Shown here: positions 24,786 to 33,579 of the stretch, piece after piece
How positions within the stretch are numbered: position 1 is the first letter of the stretch
Layout: every line of letters begins with the position of its first letter
Source of the DNA: an uncultured Bacteroidales bacterium
GTDB lineage: Bacteria > Bacteroidota > Bacteroidia > Bacteroidales > F082
Assembly (NCBI GenBank): GCA_937906455.1
Contig: CALCYT010000027.1
Coordinates: 5,451-69,450, forward strand
Length of the DNA: 64,000 nt
Reading direction: 5' to 3'
Translations under genes and position numbers: made by a program
The notes under the pieces: generated by a model
Seen by the model: only the letters and a program-made list of their open reading frames with translations
What the model was told of the DNA's origin: nothing
Databases searched by the model: none

Positions 24786-26112
24786 TATTTAGAACGATTT
24801 TGTTATATCCTTTAAACTGATAAACATTCCAAAAAGTGTTCTCATATCCCGAATTTTCCGCATTGCGTTGGAAATAAAAATGAGTATGTAGCAGCGGGAT
24901 GCTGAAATCGGGCAGATATTGCATCATATATTCGCCCCACACATTGAGTGCGTTGAGGAAATACCATCCGATATCGAAGCCCTCATAGGCCTGCAGCGAC
25001 GGCTCCGTCTCATATCTGTTGCGGAACTTGCAAATAAAGCTTTCAACCCTAATATTTTGATAATCAATATTATTATCATCAAAATAGATGGCATGCATCT
25101 TCATCAGATTGTCGTTGAACAGACCCGTAAACTTACTCCATTCCGGCAACATGACGACCGTAATAGGGTAATACTCAGTGAGTTTAGTCACTTTATTGAC
25201 AATTTCGTTGGCGAAAACTTTATCGCTACCGTAAACGATGAAAAGGTTGTTTCTCATCGTCGAAGCGTAATCTTTCACGAAATTAAGGCTGTCGCGGTAA
25301 TAATTGATGTTGATTATCTTATTGTAAAAAACGGTGGTGTCGTCAATACATCTGCTGAGGGAGTCAACATTAAGGCTGACATTATCAGTGAGATAGTCGT
25401 TCTTCTCAAAAGCCACGTTCAGATATTTCCATCTCTTTTGATGTTTTTTTATGGTTTTGACGATATAACTGTTTTCGACATACGCGCAGCTATCGATGTT
25501 ACGTTCCGCTATCTTGTTGATTTTATTGATGATAGCCGTGTCTCCATACCTGTTTTGCCTTATGATGAAGATGTTATTGTTGTGATAATAGTTTTTGACA
25601 AGGCTGTCGAGCGGCCGCAGCTGCCATTCCATCGACGGCTTTACTTTTATCACATTCGGCTGATTATCAATAATTTCCGAGCGTTGTGTTATTGGGTTCA
25701 CTATCGGGATATTGTTTTCGACGGCGAATTGTTTCACCACGTTAAAAGGCTTCAGGTGGAACGGTCCGACTATCAGATCAGCTGTTTTAAGCCACGGGTC
25801 GATGACGGCGGTGTCGGCCTTTTTGATGTCGCTGTCAACATCATAGACTTTCAGCTCGACATTCATGCCGCGGCTATTAGCCATTGAATCGGCGGCTATC
25901 ATGAAACCTTCGTAGAAATGCAGGAACGAGAAGGGTTTTGTGGCGAGGGTTCTGTTTGACGGCTCGGCGTCGAAAAAGTCCCGGTCAACCTGTTCGAGAT
26001 ACAAAGGCACCATGAGTGCCACACGGCAGGTGTCATGTTGCGCCCTTGCCCCTATCGCGTTAAAGGCAAGCAGAAAGACTATGGTTTTTGTTATCAGTCC
26101 CTTCATTTTCAT
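24769..26112 (-). CDS. Periplasmic-binding-fold (type 1) exported protein
   Basis: This 447-residue protein has a signal peptide (to about 24, ARAQ) and a region beginning VALMVPLYLEQVDRDFFD, resembling the type 1 periplasmic-binding fold of LivK-like receptors. FYEGFMIAADSM (about 67-78), DLIVGPFHLKPFNVVKQFA (about 114-132) and IPIVNPITQRS are typical of that fold. In Bacteroidota such proteins often follow a LysM domain, which is missing here. Its start overlaps the YitT stop (ATGA). Ligand and role are unknown. Confidence 0.65.
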   Translation of the reverse strand: MKMKGLITKTIVFLLAFNAIGARAQHDTCRVALMVPLYLEQVDRDFFDAEPSNRTLATKPFSFLHFYEGFMIAADSMANSRGMNVELKVYDVDSDIKKADTAVIDPWLKTADLIVGPFHLKPFNVVKQFAVENNIPIVNPITQRSEIIDNQPNVIKVKPSMEWQLRPLDSLVKNYYHNNNIFIIRQNRYGDTAIINKINKIAERNIDSCAYVENSYIVKTIKKHQKRWKYLNVAFEKNDYLTDNVSLNVDSLSRCIDDTTVFYNKIININYYRDSLNFVKDYASTMRNNLFIVYGSDKVFANEIVNKVTKLTEYYPITVVMLPEWSKFTGLFNDNLMKMHAIYFDDNNIDYQNIRVESFICKFRNRYETEPSLQAYEGFDIGWYFLNALNVWGEYMMQYLPDFSIPLLHTHFYFQRNAENSGYENTFWNVYQFKGYNKIVLNNDYEK

Positions 26113-27065
26113 TTCTCATTTGTAGGGAGCGGCACGAAGCCGTTGCCCATCACCTCGGCGCTTTCAATCACATTGACGAAAGCCTGCGGGTCGATGTTGC
26201 GCAGATTCCGCTTGAGCTTCACCATGTCGGCGCGGTCGAGGTTGGTGTAAATCATCTTACGTTCCTGACCTTTAAACAAGCCGGTACCCACGAAGCATGT
26301 GCCTCCCCTGTCCAAATCGTTGATAATGAACGCCCTCACTGCCTCGATATTATCTGTGATGATGAACGCCGTCTTATAGCTCTTCACGCCGTCAACCACC
26401 AGGTCGATAATCTTGCTTTCTATCACAATCAGGAGGATTGAGTAGATTGGCAGACGAATCTCGCCGAGGAGCAACGATGTCAGCGTTATTATCGAGTCAA
26501 CTATCATAACTAACGTTCCGAGAGAGATTTTAGTATATTTATGCAGAATCATCGAGATAATGTCGCTACCGCCGGATGTAGCTCCTGATTTGAACACGAA
26601 GCCGATGGCGAGGCCGTAGATGCCGCCTGAGACGAGGGTGTTGAGGAAATAATCGGGTTTGAAATACATGTTGGTGCCGAGTATCTCAAGCAGCGATTTG
26701 TCAACCGTCTGTCCCTCTTCGACGGCGTACATGAATTCATAGATCACGGGTTTGTAGCCCCACGTCGATTCGAGGGCGAAGGTGCATCCGAAGATGAGTA
26801 TTGTCGATAAAATCGTCTTAAAGCCGAATTTCGGGCCTAAAATCCACGTCCCGATGATGAGTAGCGGGATGTCCATGCATATGGCATACAATGACACTTT
26901 CCATGGATACAACGCGTTGAGCACATTGGAGAGACCGTATGTGCCACCAGGCGCGAGGTGGTAGGGGTTCACGAACATCACGTCGCCGACGGCGAACAAG
27001 GCACTTCCGAATATCAGGAAGGCATAAGAGACTATTTCCTGTTTCCAATTGATTGTTTTTGTCAT
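26109..27065 (-). CDS. YitT family membrane protein
   Basis: This 318-residue inner-membrane protein has about five or six membrane segments with the YitT hallmark GGTYGLSNVL (near residue 38) and GATSGGSDIISM (near residue 165). A C-terminal soluble DUF2179 domain (about 235-315, AFIITDNIEAVRAFIINDLDRGGT) is a ferredoxin-like fold. The start at 27065 (MTKTINWKQE) gives a normal N-terminus and lies 12 nt after guaA stops. Function is unknown in this family. Confidence 0.85.
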   Translation of the reverse strand: MTKTINWKQEIVSYAFLIFGSALFAVGDVMFVNPYHLAPGGTYGLSNVLNALYPWKVSLYAICMDIPLLIIGTWILGPKFGFKTILSTILIFGCTFALESTWGYKPVIYEFMYAVEEGQTVDKSLLEILGTNMYFKPDYFLNTLVSGGIYGLAIGFVFKSGATSGGSDIISMILHKYTKISLGTLVMIVDSIITLTSLLLGEIRLPIYSILLIVIESKIIDLVVDGVKSYKTAFIITDNIEAVRAFIINDLDRGGTCFVGTGLFKGQERKMIYTNLDRADMVKLKRNLRNIDPQAFVNVIESAEVMGNGFVPLPTNEK

Positions 27066-27076
27066 AGTAATAAATT

Positions 27077-28651
27077 TTATTCCCATTCGATAGTCGCCGG
27101 CGGTTTTGAAGAGATGTCGTAGCACACTCGGTTCACGCCTTTGACCTTATTAATAATGTCGTTCGACACTTTTGCCATGAATTCGTATGGCAGATGCACC
27201 CAGTCGGCTGTCATGCCGTCGGTGGAGATGACGGCGCGCAAGGCGATGGTATATCCGTAGCTACGCTCGTCGCCCATCACGCCGACGCTTTTCACCGGGA
27301 GGAGCATCGTTCCTGCCTGCCAGATGCTGTCGTAGAGGTTATCGGCCATCTCGTTGGGATACGAGGCACTCGGCAGCTCGCATCTCCACTCGCGCAGTCC
27401 ACGGATAAAGATGTCGTCGGCATCGCGGAGTATGCGCAGTCTCTCTTCTGTCACCTCGCCGAGGACACGTATTCCGAGGCTCGGTCCCGGGAACGGATGA
27501 CGTCCCACGAGCTCGCGTTTGATGCCGAGTGCGCGTCCCACACGGCGCACCTCGTCCTTGAAGAGCGAGCGCAGAGGCTCCACAATCTTCAGGTTCATCT
27601 TCTCAGGCAGCCCGCCCACGTTATGGTGCGACTTTATCTTACAGCTCGGTCCGTTGACACTCACGCTCTCGATGACATCGGGATAGATGGTGCCTTGCGC
27701 GAGCCATTTGGCTCCTTCAATCTTCTTAGCCTCCGCCTCAAACACATCGATGAATGTCGAGCCTATGGCCTTGCGTTTTGCCTCCGGGTCGGTGACGCCC
27801 ACGAGCTTGCTTAGGAACAAGTTGCCGGCATGCACCCCTATCACGTTGAGTCCCAAGTCTTTATATGAATCAAGAACGTCTTCGAACTCGTTTTTGCGAA
27901 GCAGTCCGTTGTCAACGAAGATACAGGTCAGGTTTTTGCCTATGGCCTTGTTCAGCAACACTGCCGCCACGGTGCTATCCACGCCGCCTGAGAGTCCCAA
28001 AATCACTTTGTCGTCACCGAGTTTGGCGCGCATCGCCTCGACGGTGGTGTCGATAAACGAGTCAGGCGTCCAGTTGCCATGACAGCCGCAGATGTCCATC
28101 ACGAAGTTTTCGAGCATTCTATGGCCTTCCTTGCTATGAAACACCTCCGGATGGAACTGCACCGCCCAAGTGTCTTCGCCGTCGATTTTGTATGCCGCGT
28201 TCTCCACATCGTCGGTTTTTGCTATGACATGAGCATTTACCGGCAGTTTGGCGATAGTGTCGCCATGCGACATCCACACCTGCGAAGTCGTTGAGACGCC
28301 TTTGAAAAGAAGATTGTCTTTCTCAACGACGGTGAGCATCGCGCGACCGTATTCGCGTGCCAACGAAGAGTTCACCTCGCCGCCGAAATGATATGCCATA
28401 AACTGTGCGCCGTAGCAGATGCCAAGTAGCGGCAGTTTACCTTTGATGTCCGACAAATCGGCGAACGGGGCCTTTTCGTCACGCACCGACGAGGGGCTTC
28501 CACTAAGGATGACACCTTTGATATCGTCAGTGATTTCCGGGATTTTATTATATGGATGAATCTCGCAATAGACGTTAAGCTCGCGCAGACGGCGTCCGAT
28601 GAGCTGTGTCACCTGTGAGCCGAAATCCAAAATCAGAATCGTTTCCTGCAT
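27077..28651 (-). CDS. guaA: GMP synthase (glutamine-hydrolysing)
   Basis: GuaA converts XMP to GMP with glutamine and ATP. The 524-residue protein has a class I glutamine amidotransferase domain with nucleophile GICYGAQ (about 80-86) and the His-x-Glu in QFHPEVFH (about 172-179). The ATP pyrophosphatase domain has GLSGGVDS (about 224-231), and the C-terminal dimerisation domain ends in TIEWE. The ATG at 28651 follows the promoter box at 28670-28677 by about 20 bp. YitT and two exported proteins follow without a visible terminator. Confidence 0.96.
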   Translation of the reverse strand: MQETILILDFGSQVTQLIGRRLRELNVYCEIHPYNKIPEITDDIKGVILSGSPSSVRDEKAPFADLSDIKGKLPLLGICYGAQFMAYHFGGEVNSSLAREYGRAMLTVVEKDNLLFKGVSTTSQVWMSHGDTIAKLPVNAHVIAKTDDVENAAYKIDGEDTWAVQFHPEVFHSKEGHRMLENFVMDICGCHGNWTPDSFIDTTVEAMRAKLGDDKVILGLSGGVDSTVAAVLLNKAIGKNLTCIFVDNGLLRKNEFEDVLDSYKDLGLNVIGVHAGNLFLSKLVGVTDPEAKRKAIGSTFIDVFEAEAKKIEGAKWLAQGTIYPDVIESVSVNGPSCKIKSHHNVGGLPEKMNLKIVEPLRSLFKDEVRRVGRALGIKRELVGRHPFPGPSLGIRVLGEVTEERLRILRDADDIFIRGLREWRCELPSASYPNEMADNLYDSIWQAGTMLLPVKSVGVMGDERSYGYTIALRAVISTDGMTADWVHLPYEFMAKVSNDIINKVKGVNRVCYDISSKPPATIEWE

Positions 28652-28669
28652 AACCGAATAATTTCGGTG

Positions 28670-28677
28670 CAAAATTA
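28670..28677 (-). promoter_or_regulatory. TAATTTTG promoter element of guaA
   Basis: TAATTTTG on the minus strand, predicted start near 28663, leader about 12 nt. Confidence 0.55.
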
Positions 28678-28719
28678 CAAAATTTATAGTGACATTTCAC
28701 GTTATAAATAAAAAAATAT

Positions 28720-28782
28720 TATCTTTGTCCCGTCATTTCGAGCGAAACGAAGTGAAGTCGAGAAATCCTTAGAAATGACGAA
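28720..28782 (+). repeat. Promoter whose leader is a dispersed-repeat hairpin
   Basis: TATCTTTG at 28720-28727 predicts a start near 28734, at the beginning of a GTCATTTCGAGC...GAGAAATC dispersed repeat (28731-28770). GTCATTTC at its head pairs with GAAATGAC at 28773-28781, so the messenger of the next gene would begin with this hairpin. Confidence 0.6.
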
Positions 28783-28796
28783 TAAAAATCAACGTT

Positions 28797-29459
28797 ATGG
28801 CGAAAAAAGCAAGAAAACCGATAAGAAAGCCAAAGAAAAAAGGCATTTCCAAGAAGAAAAAATCAGGAAACATCATCACAAGGATCATTGTGGTAATTTT
28901 CGTTTTATTATTAGCTTTCTTCTTGATATTCAGCGTGTTCAAACCGTCTAAAAACGACAAGCCGACACAAGAGCCGGCCTCGAGCATCGTTGGGACAAAC
29001 GACAAGAAAGAGACAAAACCCGAGCAGAAGTCCGAGAAGGTCGCCAAAGACGACAACAAAACTGTCGTGAAGGACATCAGGGACACGAAACAGGCCAAGA
29101 AAGAAGAGGCTACCATTGAGCAAGCCGACAAGAAAGCCGCCGAGACCAAGGCGGTGGAAAGAAGCATCAAAGGCACCTGGCAGAGCACCACCGGAGGAGC
29201 GTTCCTCACGATGGACGGCCGCGGCTACCGTCTTGACTTCATGGGCGTTGACAGCGACAAGCCGATTATAGGCACCTATATCGTTGAGGGCGACCAGATT
29301 ACATTTGTAAACAAAGAAGACCCTTGCAAAGATGTCAAAGGTCTTTATGAAGTAAGATTCAACAAGCATGAAATAGTGTTCAAGTGCAAGAGCGACGACT
29401 GCACAAAACGCCATGCCACGCTGCCAACAGAGTGGGAATGGCTCGACGTCGAGGAATAA
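28797..29459 (+). CDS. Lys-rich single-pass membrane protein with C-terminal beta domain
   Basis: I do not recognise this 220-residue protein by name. Residues 2-25 are almost all Lys, Arg, Ala and Gly; one membrane helix follows (about 26-47). A charged Lys/Glu linker runs to about 120. The C-terminal domain begins IKGTWQSTTGGAFLTMDGRGYRLDF and has the short-strand look of a lipocalin-like or META-type barrel, with three Cys (about 182-203). It probably sits in the inner membrane facing the periplasm. It is a single gene convergent with the SPFH operon. Confidence 0.6.
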   Translation: MAKKARKPIRKPKKKGISKKKKSGNIITRIIVVIFVLLLAFFLIFSVFKPSKNDKPTQEPASSIVGTNDKKETKPEQKSEKVAKDDNKTVVKDIRDTKQAKKEEATIEQADKKAAETKAVERSIKGTWQSTTGGAFLTMDGRGYRLDFMGVDSDKPIIGTYIVEGDQITFVNKEDPCKDVKGLYEVRFNKHEIVFKCKSDDCTKRHATLPTEWEWLDVEE

Positions 29460-29756
29460 TCACTCAAACCATTGTTTCTTCTTGAAGAACGTGGTATAGC
29501 AAAACATCAGCACAGTTATTATAACAAGCCCGAATCGGGAAACCTTGTAGTCGCTCGCCAAATCGTAAACGACGAAATCGTAAACGACAAAGCACACGAG
29601 TCCGAGCGAAAACAACAGGTAAACCACGTTTAACTTGTTGATAATCCTTTTTCTGGCTTCCATGTCGTAGATTCTTTTCGCGACGGCGGGCATACAAAAA
29701 TAAAACAGCACCACGCCGGCAATCAATGTCAGCTCAATGATTCTTTCTATATTCAT
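29460..29756 (-). CDS. Small membrane protein in the SPFH operon
   Basis: This 98-residue protein starts MNIERIIELTL at 29756, 2 nt after the ribbon-helix-helix gene stops. It has three hydrophobic segments (about 8-24, 44-62, 76-90) separated by basic loops, so it is a small inner-membrane protein. No family is recognised. It is the last gene of the unit SPFH - PH-like - RHH - membrane protein. Confidence 0.6.
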   Translation of the reverse strand: MNIERIIELTLIAGVVLFYFCMPAVAKRIYDMEARKRIINKLNVVYLLFSLGLVCFVVYDFVVYDLASDYKVSRFGLVIITVLMFCYTTFFKKKQWFE

Positions 29757-29758
29757 AA

Positions 29759-29917
29759 TCAAATTCTTTTATTTTTCTTAAGTGATTCAGTAATAATCCA
29801 TTGCAGCTGTCCGTTGACGGAACGAAACTCGTCGGCCGCCCATTTCTCGACAGCCTCCATCGTCTTGGCATCGAGACGCAAAACGAAATTCTTTGTATTT
29901 TCCTTGTCTTTAGCCAT
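29759..29917 (-). CDS. Small ribbon-helix-helix (Arc-like) protein
   Basis: A 52-residue protein begins MAKDKENTKNFVLRLDAKTM and continues with an amphipathic helix (EAVEKWAADEFRSVNGQL) and a second helix (QWIITESLKK). The strand-helix-helix pattern, with alternating residues in NFVLRLD, fits an Arc/MetJ-type DNA-binding fold of a kind that is common next to SPFH genes in Bacteroidota. It may regulate this operon. It is separated by 2 nt from the following membrane-protein gene. Confidence 0.75.
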   Translation of the reverse strand: MAKDKENTKNFVLRLDAKTMEAVEKWAADEFRSVNGQLQWIITESLKKNKRI

Positions 29918-29950
29918 AATCCACTATTAAATGTTAAAATCCATCAACAA

Positions 29951-30478
29951 TTACAACAGCATCACAGGAATCAGTAAAACTAACATTGTTACAACGATAA
30001 ACACCGCCGCAATCGCCCAACTTCTCATGGTTGCTACAAATTTGCAGTCAACCAACTCTTTTTCGTCCAAGATTTTTACATTTTTCGCCATCTCGTCGTA
30101 AAGCTGTTGGGTTTGCTCCTTATCCTTGAAGTTGATGTAAACATTTTCCCTGACGGTATCGATTTTAATAACAGGACCTTTAAAATGGTCTTCGACATAT
30201 AAAACAGCCCGCTTGCCGCCTGCGATTCTGAAAATTCCTTTCCAGGTCTTCAATCCGCCATAGCCGTTGCTTCGCATCAGAACTTTAGGCAATTTTTCAA
30301 TCAAACTTATAGATTTTATTGCATAATTCGGGATATTGGCAGGATAAGCGAAATCGCGAGCAACGATAAGGTCATTATAAACTTCAAATCTTGTGCGTTT
30401 TTTGAATAAAACAAGCAGGACTATCGCCAGACCAAAAATCAGCACCAAGTTCAGTATGCTAATTAACAAATCATTCAT
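29951..30478 (-). CDS. Membrane protein with bacterial PH-like domain
   Basis: This 175-residue protein has membrane helices at both ends (about 4-24 and 152-174) and a soluble middle resembling bacterial PH domains. FEVYNDLIVARDFAYPANIPNYAIKSISLIEKLP and the strands around GGLKTWKGIFRIAGGKRAVLYVED are typical of the strand-rich fold. It lies 18 nt after the SPFH gene and is likely its partner in a membrane complex, which is inference. Confidence 0.65.
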   Translation of the reverse strand: MNDLLISILNLVLIFGLAIVLLVLFKKRTRFEVYNDLIVARDFAYPANIPNYAIKSISLIEKLPKVLMRSNGYGGLKTWKGIFRIAGGKRAVLYVEDHFKGPVIKIDTVRENVYINFKDKEQTQQLYDEMAKNVKILDEKELVDCKFVATMRSWAIAAVFIVVTMLVLLIPVMLL

Positions 30479-30496
30479 AATCAATCAATTAAAAGA

Positions 30497-31450
30497 TTAT
30501 TGATATAAAGTTCCAGTGTTTACTACAGGCTGGGCGGATTCGTCGGCGCAGAGCACAACCATGAGATTGCTTACCATGGCGGCTTTCTTGTCGTCGTCGA
30601 GTTCCACAACATCTTCGTCCTTGAGCTTGTCGAGTGCCATTTTCACCATCGAGACTGCGCCTTCGACAATCTTTTCACGTGCCGCAATGATAGCCGCAGC
30701 CTGTTGACGGCGTAGCATAACGGCGGCAATCTCTGGTGAATAAGCCAAGTAGTTGATACGGGCCTCGATGACCTCGAGTCCCGACATCGCGAGACGGTCG
30801 TTGAGTTTTCCGAGAAGTATGTCGTTGATTTCCGAACCGCCGGCACGCAGTGTCAAATCGCCTTTTGTGATGTCACCGTTTTCATCGTATGCGAACATGC
30901 CTGCAACCTCACGCAAGGCGGCATCGCTCTGCACCCTCACGAAGCTCTCGAAAGCGCGCATACGGCTTGTGACCTGAACGCCAGTGCCCGATACACTGCC
31001 GGCAGCCGCCAGAGTCTGCGAGTCGATTTCAAACATCGCCTTGTAAGTGTCTTTCAGCTTCCAAACCAAAATCTGACCGATCATGATAGGGTTACCGGTC
31101 TTGTCGTTAACTTTGATGGGGTCAACGTTGAGGTTGCGTGCACGGAGAGAAACTTTTTTTGACGAATAAAACGGATTTGCCCAGTGGAAGCCGACTTTTG
31201 TCAAAGTGCCCCGGTATTTGCCGAAAAACACCATCACCATCGCTTCGTTTGGCTCAATTTTGATGAAGCCGATGCACAAGATGACATCGATGACCATCAT
31301 TATTATTCCGACTATAAGTAGCCACAGCGGCTCGCCCTCTGTCAATGTTGTAAATCCGCAGATTATCAAAGCACAAATTGCAATGACCATAAATAGCACC
31401 AAGAATCCATTGATTCTCAATCCTTTAAATTCAAATTCCTTGTTGTCCAT
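30497..31450 (-). CDS. SPFH/Band 7 membrane protein
   Basis: This 317-residue protein has two N-terminal membrane helices (about 15-60) and an SPFH domain (about 62-250) with EPNEAMVMVFFGKYRGTLTKVGFHWANPF and AYSPEIAAVMLRRQQAAAIIAAREKI. An Ala/Glu helix follows and the C-terminus is VVNTGTLYQ. SPFH proteins oligomerise on membranes and organise or protect other membrane proteins. The start at 31450 (MDNKEFEF) fits best; an upstream extension lacks support. It leads a four-gene operon with PH-like, RHH and small membrane proteins. Confidence 0.88.
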   Translation of the reverse strand: MDNKEFEFKGLRINGFLVLFMVIAICALIICGFTTLTEGEPLWLLIVGIIMMVIDVILCIGFIKIEPNEAMVMVFFGKYRGTLTKVGFHWANPFYSSKKVSLRARNLNVDPIKVNDKTGNPIMIGQILVWKLKDTYKAMFEIDSQTLAAAGSVSGTGVQVTSRMRAFESFVRVQSDAALREVAGMFAYDENGDITKGDLTLRAGGSEINDILLGKLNDRLAMSGLEVIEARINYLAYSPEIAAVMLRRQQAAAIIAAREKIVEGAVSMVKMALDKLKDEDVVELDDDKKAAMVSNLMVVLCADESAQPVVNTGTLYQ

Positions 31451-31616
31451 AGTTGTAATTTTAAGATGATTATTCAATTTATAGTAATATCATTTTGATA
31501 TCATTTTCACATCGCAAAAATACAACATTTTTTTAATATGCAACAAAAAAATGAAAAAATTTTCTTTAAGCACTTCAAACTTCAAACTGTTGAAGGATTT
31601 TCCACGCGCTGTGTGT

Positions 31617-32132
31617 TCAGGCCGAAATGACTGGAAGTAACTTTGCAAACGCAATCTTAAACCAGGCGGTATAATTTTCAGGATTTTTCTCGATATCTTT
31701 TTTAATATTTTCGACGGTCTCGTATTTATACGACTCCACTTCTTCCCTATTAATAATAGGTGTCGCGTCGGTGGTGCCGATAAAAACATGGTCGAACTCG
31801 TGTTCAACAAGCCCTTGCATCACGTCGGCCTTGTAGATGAAGCTGAACGCCTCCTTGAGGTCGCACTCAATCCCCATCTCCTCCATGAGGCGGCGTTTTG
31901 TGGCATCTTGCAGCGACTCGCCGTCACGCGGATGGCTACAGCAGGTGTTGGTCCACAAGCCCGGAGTATGATATTTTGTGAGCGCACGTTGCTGAAGCAG
32001 CATCTCGCCTTTGCTGTTGAAGACAAAGATAGAGAACGCGCGGTGCAACGTCGGGTTGACGTGAGCAGCCTGCTTCTCCATCAATCCGATTTGATTATCT
32101 TGATTATCAACAAGAACGACGTATTCGGGCAT
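31617..32132 (-). CDS. idi: Isopentenyl-diphosphate delta-isomerase, type I
   Basis: Idi interconverts isopentenyl and dimethylallyl diphosphates for isoprenoid synthesis. The 171-residue Nudix-fold protein has the catalytic Cys in TNTCCSHP (about 62-69), the Nudix-like RRLMEEMGIE (about 80-90) and the Glu in EHEFDHVFIG (about 110-119). It begins 2 nt after the ychF stop, so it is probably co-transcribed with ychF. Confidence 0.94.
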   Translation of the reverse strand: MPEYVVLVDNQDNQIGLMEKQAAHVNPTLHRAFSIFVFNSKGEMLLQQRALTKYHTPGLWTNTCCSHPRDGESLQDATKRRLMEEMGIECDLKEAFSFIYKADVMQGLVEHEFDHVFIGTTDATPIINREEVESYKYETVENIKKDIEKNPENYTAWFKIAFAKLLPVISA

Positions 32133-32134
32133 AA

Positions 32135-33202
32135 TTAGACATTGAATCTGATGTTGATGATATCGCCGTCTTTCACCACGTAGTTCTTTCCTTCGACGGC
32201 GAATTTTCCTGCTTCTTTGACTGCCTGTTCCGAGCCGTAGTGCAGGAAGTCGTCGCAGCTCATCACCTCGGCGCGGATGAAGCCACGTTGGAGGTCGCTA
32301 TGGATGACGCCTGCCGCCTCGGGAGCCGTGTCGCCTATGTGGATGGTCCATGCGCGCGTCTCGTCGGGACCGGTGGTGAAGAACGACTGCAGCTTCAGGG
32401 TGCTATACGCCAACCGCACCAGCTTGTTGACGCCCGGCTCGGTAAGACCGGCGTCTTCCATGAACACAGCCCTGTCCTCCTCGTCAAGCTCAGCTATCTC
32501 CGACTCGAGTTTTCCGGCAAGGATAATCATATCCTCGCCATGCAGAGCGGCTTTCACCGCCTCGGTGTATTTGTTGCCCGTGAGTGCTGAGGCGTCGTCC
32601 ACGTTGCAGACGTACATTATCGGCTTGACCGTAAGTAATTGAATATCTTGGATATATTTCTTGTCTTCCTCCGGCACGTTGGCTGTGCGGGCGTTTTGCA
32701 TATTCTCAAGGCATTCCTTATAAACAGACAGCACCTCGAAAGCTCGTTTGTTGTCCTTATCGCCGTTTTTGAGCAGTTTCTCGACACGTTGCAGCTTACG
32801 TGTGACGAGGTCGAGGTCGCGCACTTGAAGTTCAAGGTCAACGAGTTCCATGTCGCGCACCGGGTCAACGCTGCCCTCGCTATGCGGCACGTTGGGGTCG
32901 TCGAAGCAGCGCAGAACATGAATCAGCGCATCGACGGTCTGCACCTCGGCGAGAAGTTTGTTGCCCACGCCCTGACCGCCTTTGCTCAAACCGGGAAGAT
33001 CGACGATTTCGACGGTAGCCGGCACGATACGCTTCGAATGCGAGATGTTGTCGATGAGTTTGAGACGCTCGTCGCGCACCTCGCACATCCCGATGTTCGA
33101 CTTCGTGGCGAAGCCAATCTCCGCCTTAGTGTTTGATATACAATTGAATATGGTTGTTTTTCCAGTGTTGGAGAGACCGATAATTCCGCAATTCAGTGCC
33201 AT
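32135..33202 (-). CDS. ychF: Redox-regulated ATPase YchF/OLA1
   Basis: YchF is a ribosome-associated P-loop NTPase of the OBG family that prefers ATP. The 355-residue protein has GLSNTGKTTIFN (about 9-20), DLPGLSKGGQGVGNKLL (about 69-85), and a C-terminal TGS domain ending in GDIINIRFNV. The usual NxxE nucleotide-specificity motif appears as NVDD (near residue 203), a conservative change. A promoter box lies at 33220-33227; idi follows at 2 nt. Confidence 0.93.
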   Translation of the reverse strand: MALNCGIIGLSNTGKTTIFNCISNTKAEIGFATKSNIGMCEVRDERLKLIDNISHSKRIVPATVEIVDLPGLSKGGQGVGNKLLAEVQTVDALIHVLRCFDDPNVPHSEGSVDPVRDMELVDLELQVRDLDLVTRKLQRVEKLLKNGDKDNKRAFEVLSVYKECLENMQNARTANVPEEDKKYIQDIQLLTVKPIMYVCNVDDASALTGNKYTEAVKAALHGEDMIILAGKLESEIAELDEEDRAVFMEDAGLTEPGVNKLVRLAYSTLKLQSFFTTGPDETRAWTIHIGDTAPEAAGVIHSDLQRGFIRAEVMSCDDFLHYGSEQAVKEAGKFAVEGKNYVVKDGDIINIRFNV

Positions 33203-33219
33203 GATAACTTAATTTTTTG

Positions 33220-33227
33220 CAAAAATA
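33220..33227 (-). promoter_or_regulatory. TATTTTTG promoter element of ychF-idi
   Basis: TATTTTTG on the minus strand, 18 bp before the ychF ATG. Confidence 0.55.
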
Positions 33228-33239
33228 CGAAATTTAGAT

Positions 33240-33375
33240 GAAAGATAAGAGATAAAAGATAAAAGATTTTAGCCATTAGCCATTAGCCGTTAGCTATTTT
33301 TTCAGCATTTTCACTTAAAAACTTTAAACTCTTAAACTGACTTTAAACTCTCAACTCTAAACTCTAAACTATTTT
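33240..33375. repeat. Mixed heptamer arrays upstream of ychF
   Basis: Three kinds of short units lie side by side: GATAAAA (33244-33268), TTAGCCA (33270-33297) and CTTTAAA/CTCTAAA (33318-33373). No gene is visible between the ychF promoter and 33414. Confidence 0.65.
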
Positions 33376-33413
33376 TCTAATTGTGCGCCATTATAATTCA
33401 TTGAAAAGGCAGA

Positions 33414-33560
33414 ATGTTTCTCGGTAAGCATCTGCGCCCGGTGCCTATCCTCGGAATGGTTATCACCTTAAGCGTAATCGCGCCCACCGTCGTCTTGTTC
33501 CATCAGAAGGTGACATTGCGAGAGGTTATCGGCGCCATTGTGAGCGTGGGTGAAGTGTGA
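33414..33560 (+). pseudogene. C-terminal remnant of an EamA-type (DMT) transporter
   Basis: A 48-codon frame reads MFLGKHLRPVPILGMVITLS, then VIAPTVVLFHQKVTLREVIG and AIVSVGEV before a stop. The hydrophobic helix, the VxLREVIGA turn and the terminal G-x-x-x-S-V-G pattern are those of the last two helices of EamA transporters. An in-frame stop lies just upstream, so only the tail remains. It is orphaned beside the second R-M-like cassette and may mark the insertion boundary. Confidence 0.5.
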
Positions 33561-33579
33561 TTGTTTTTGGTGTAAACAA

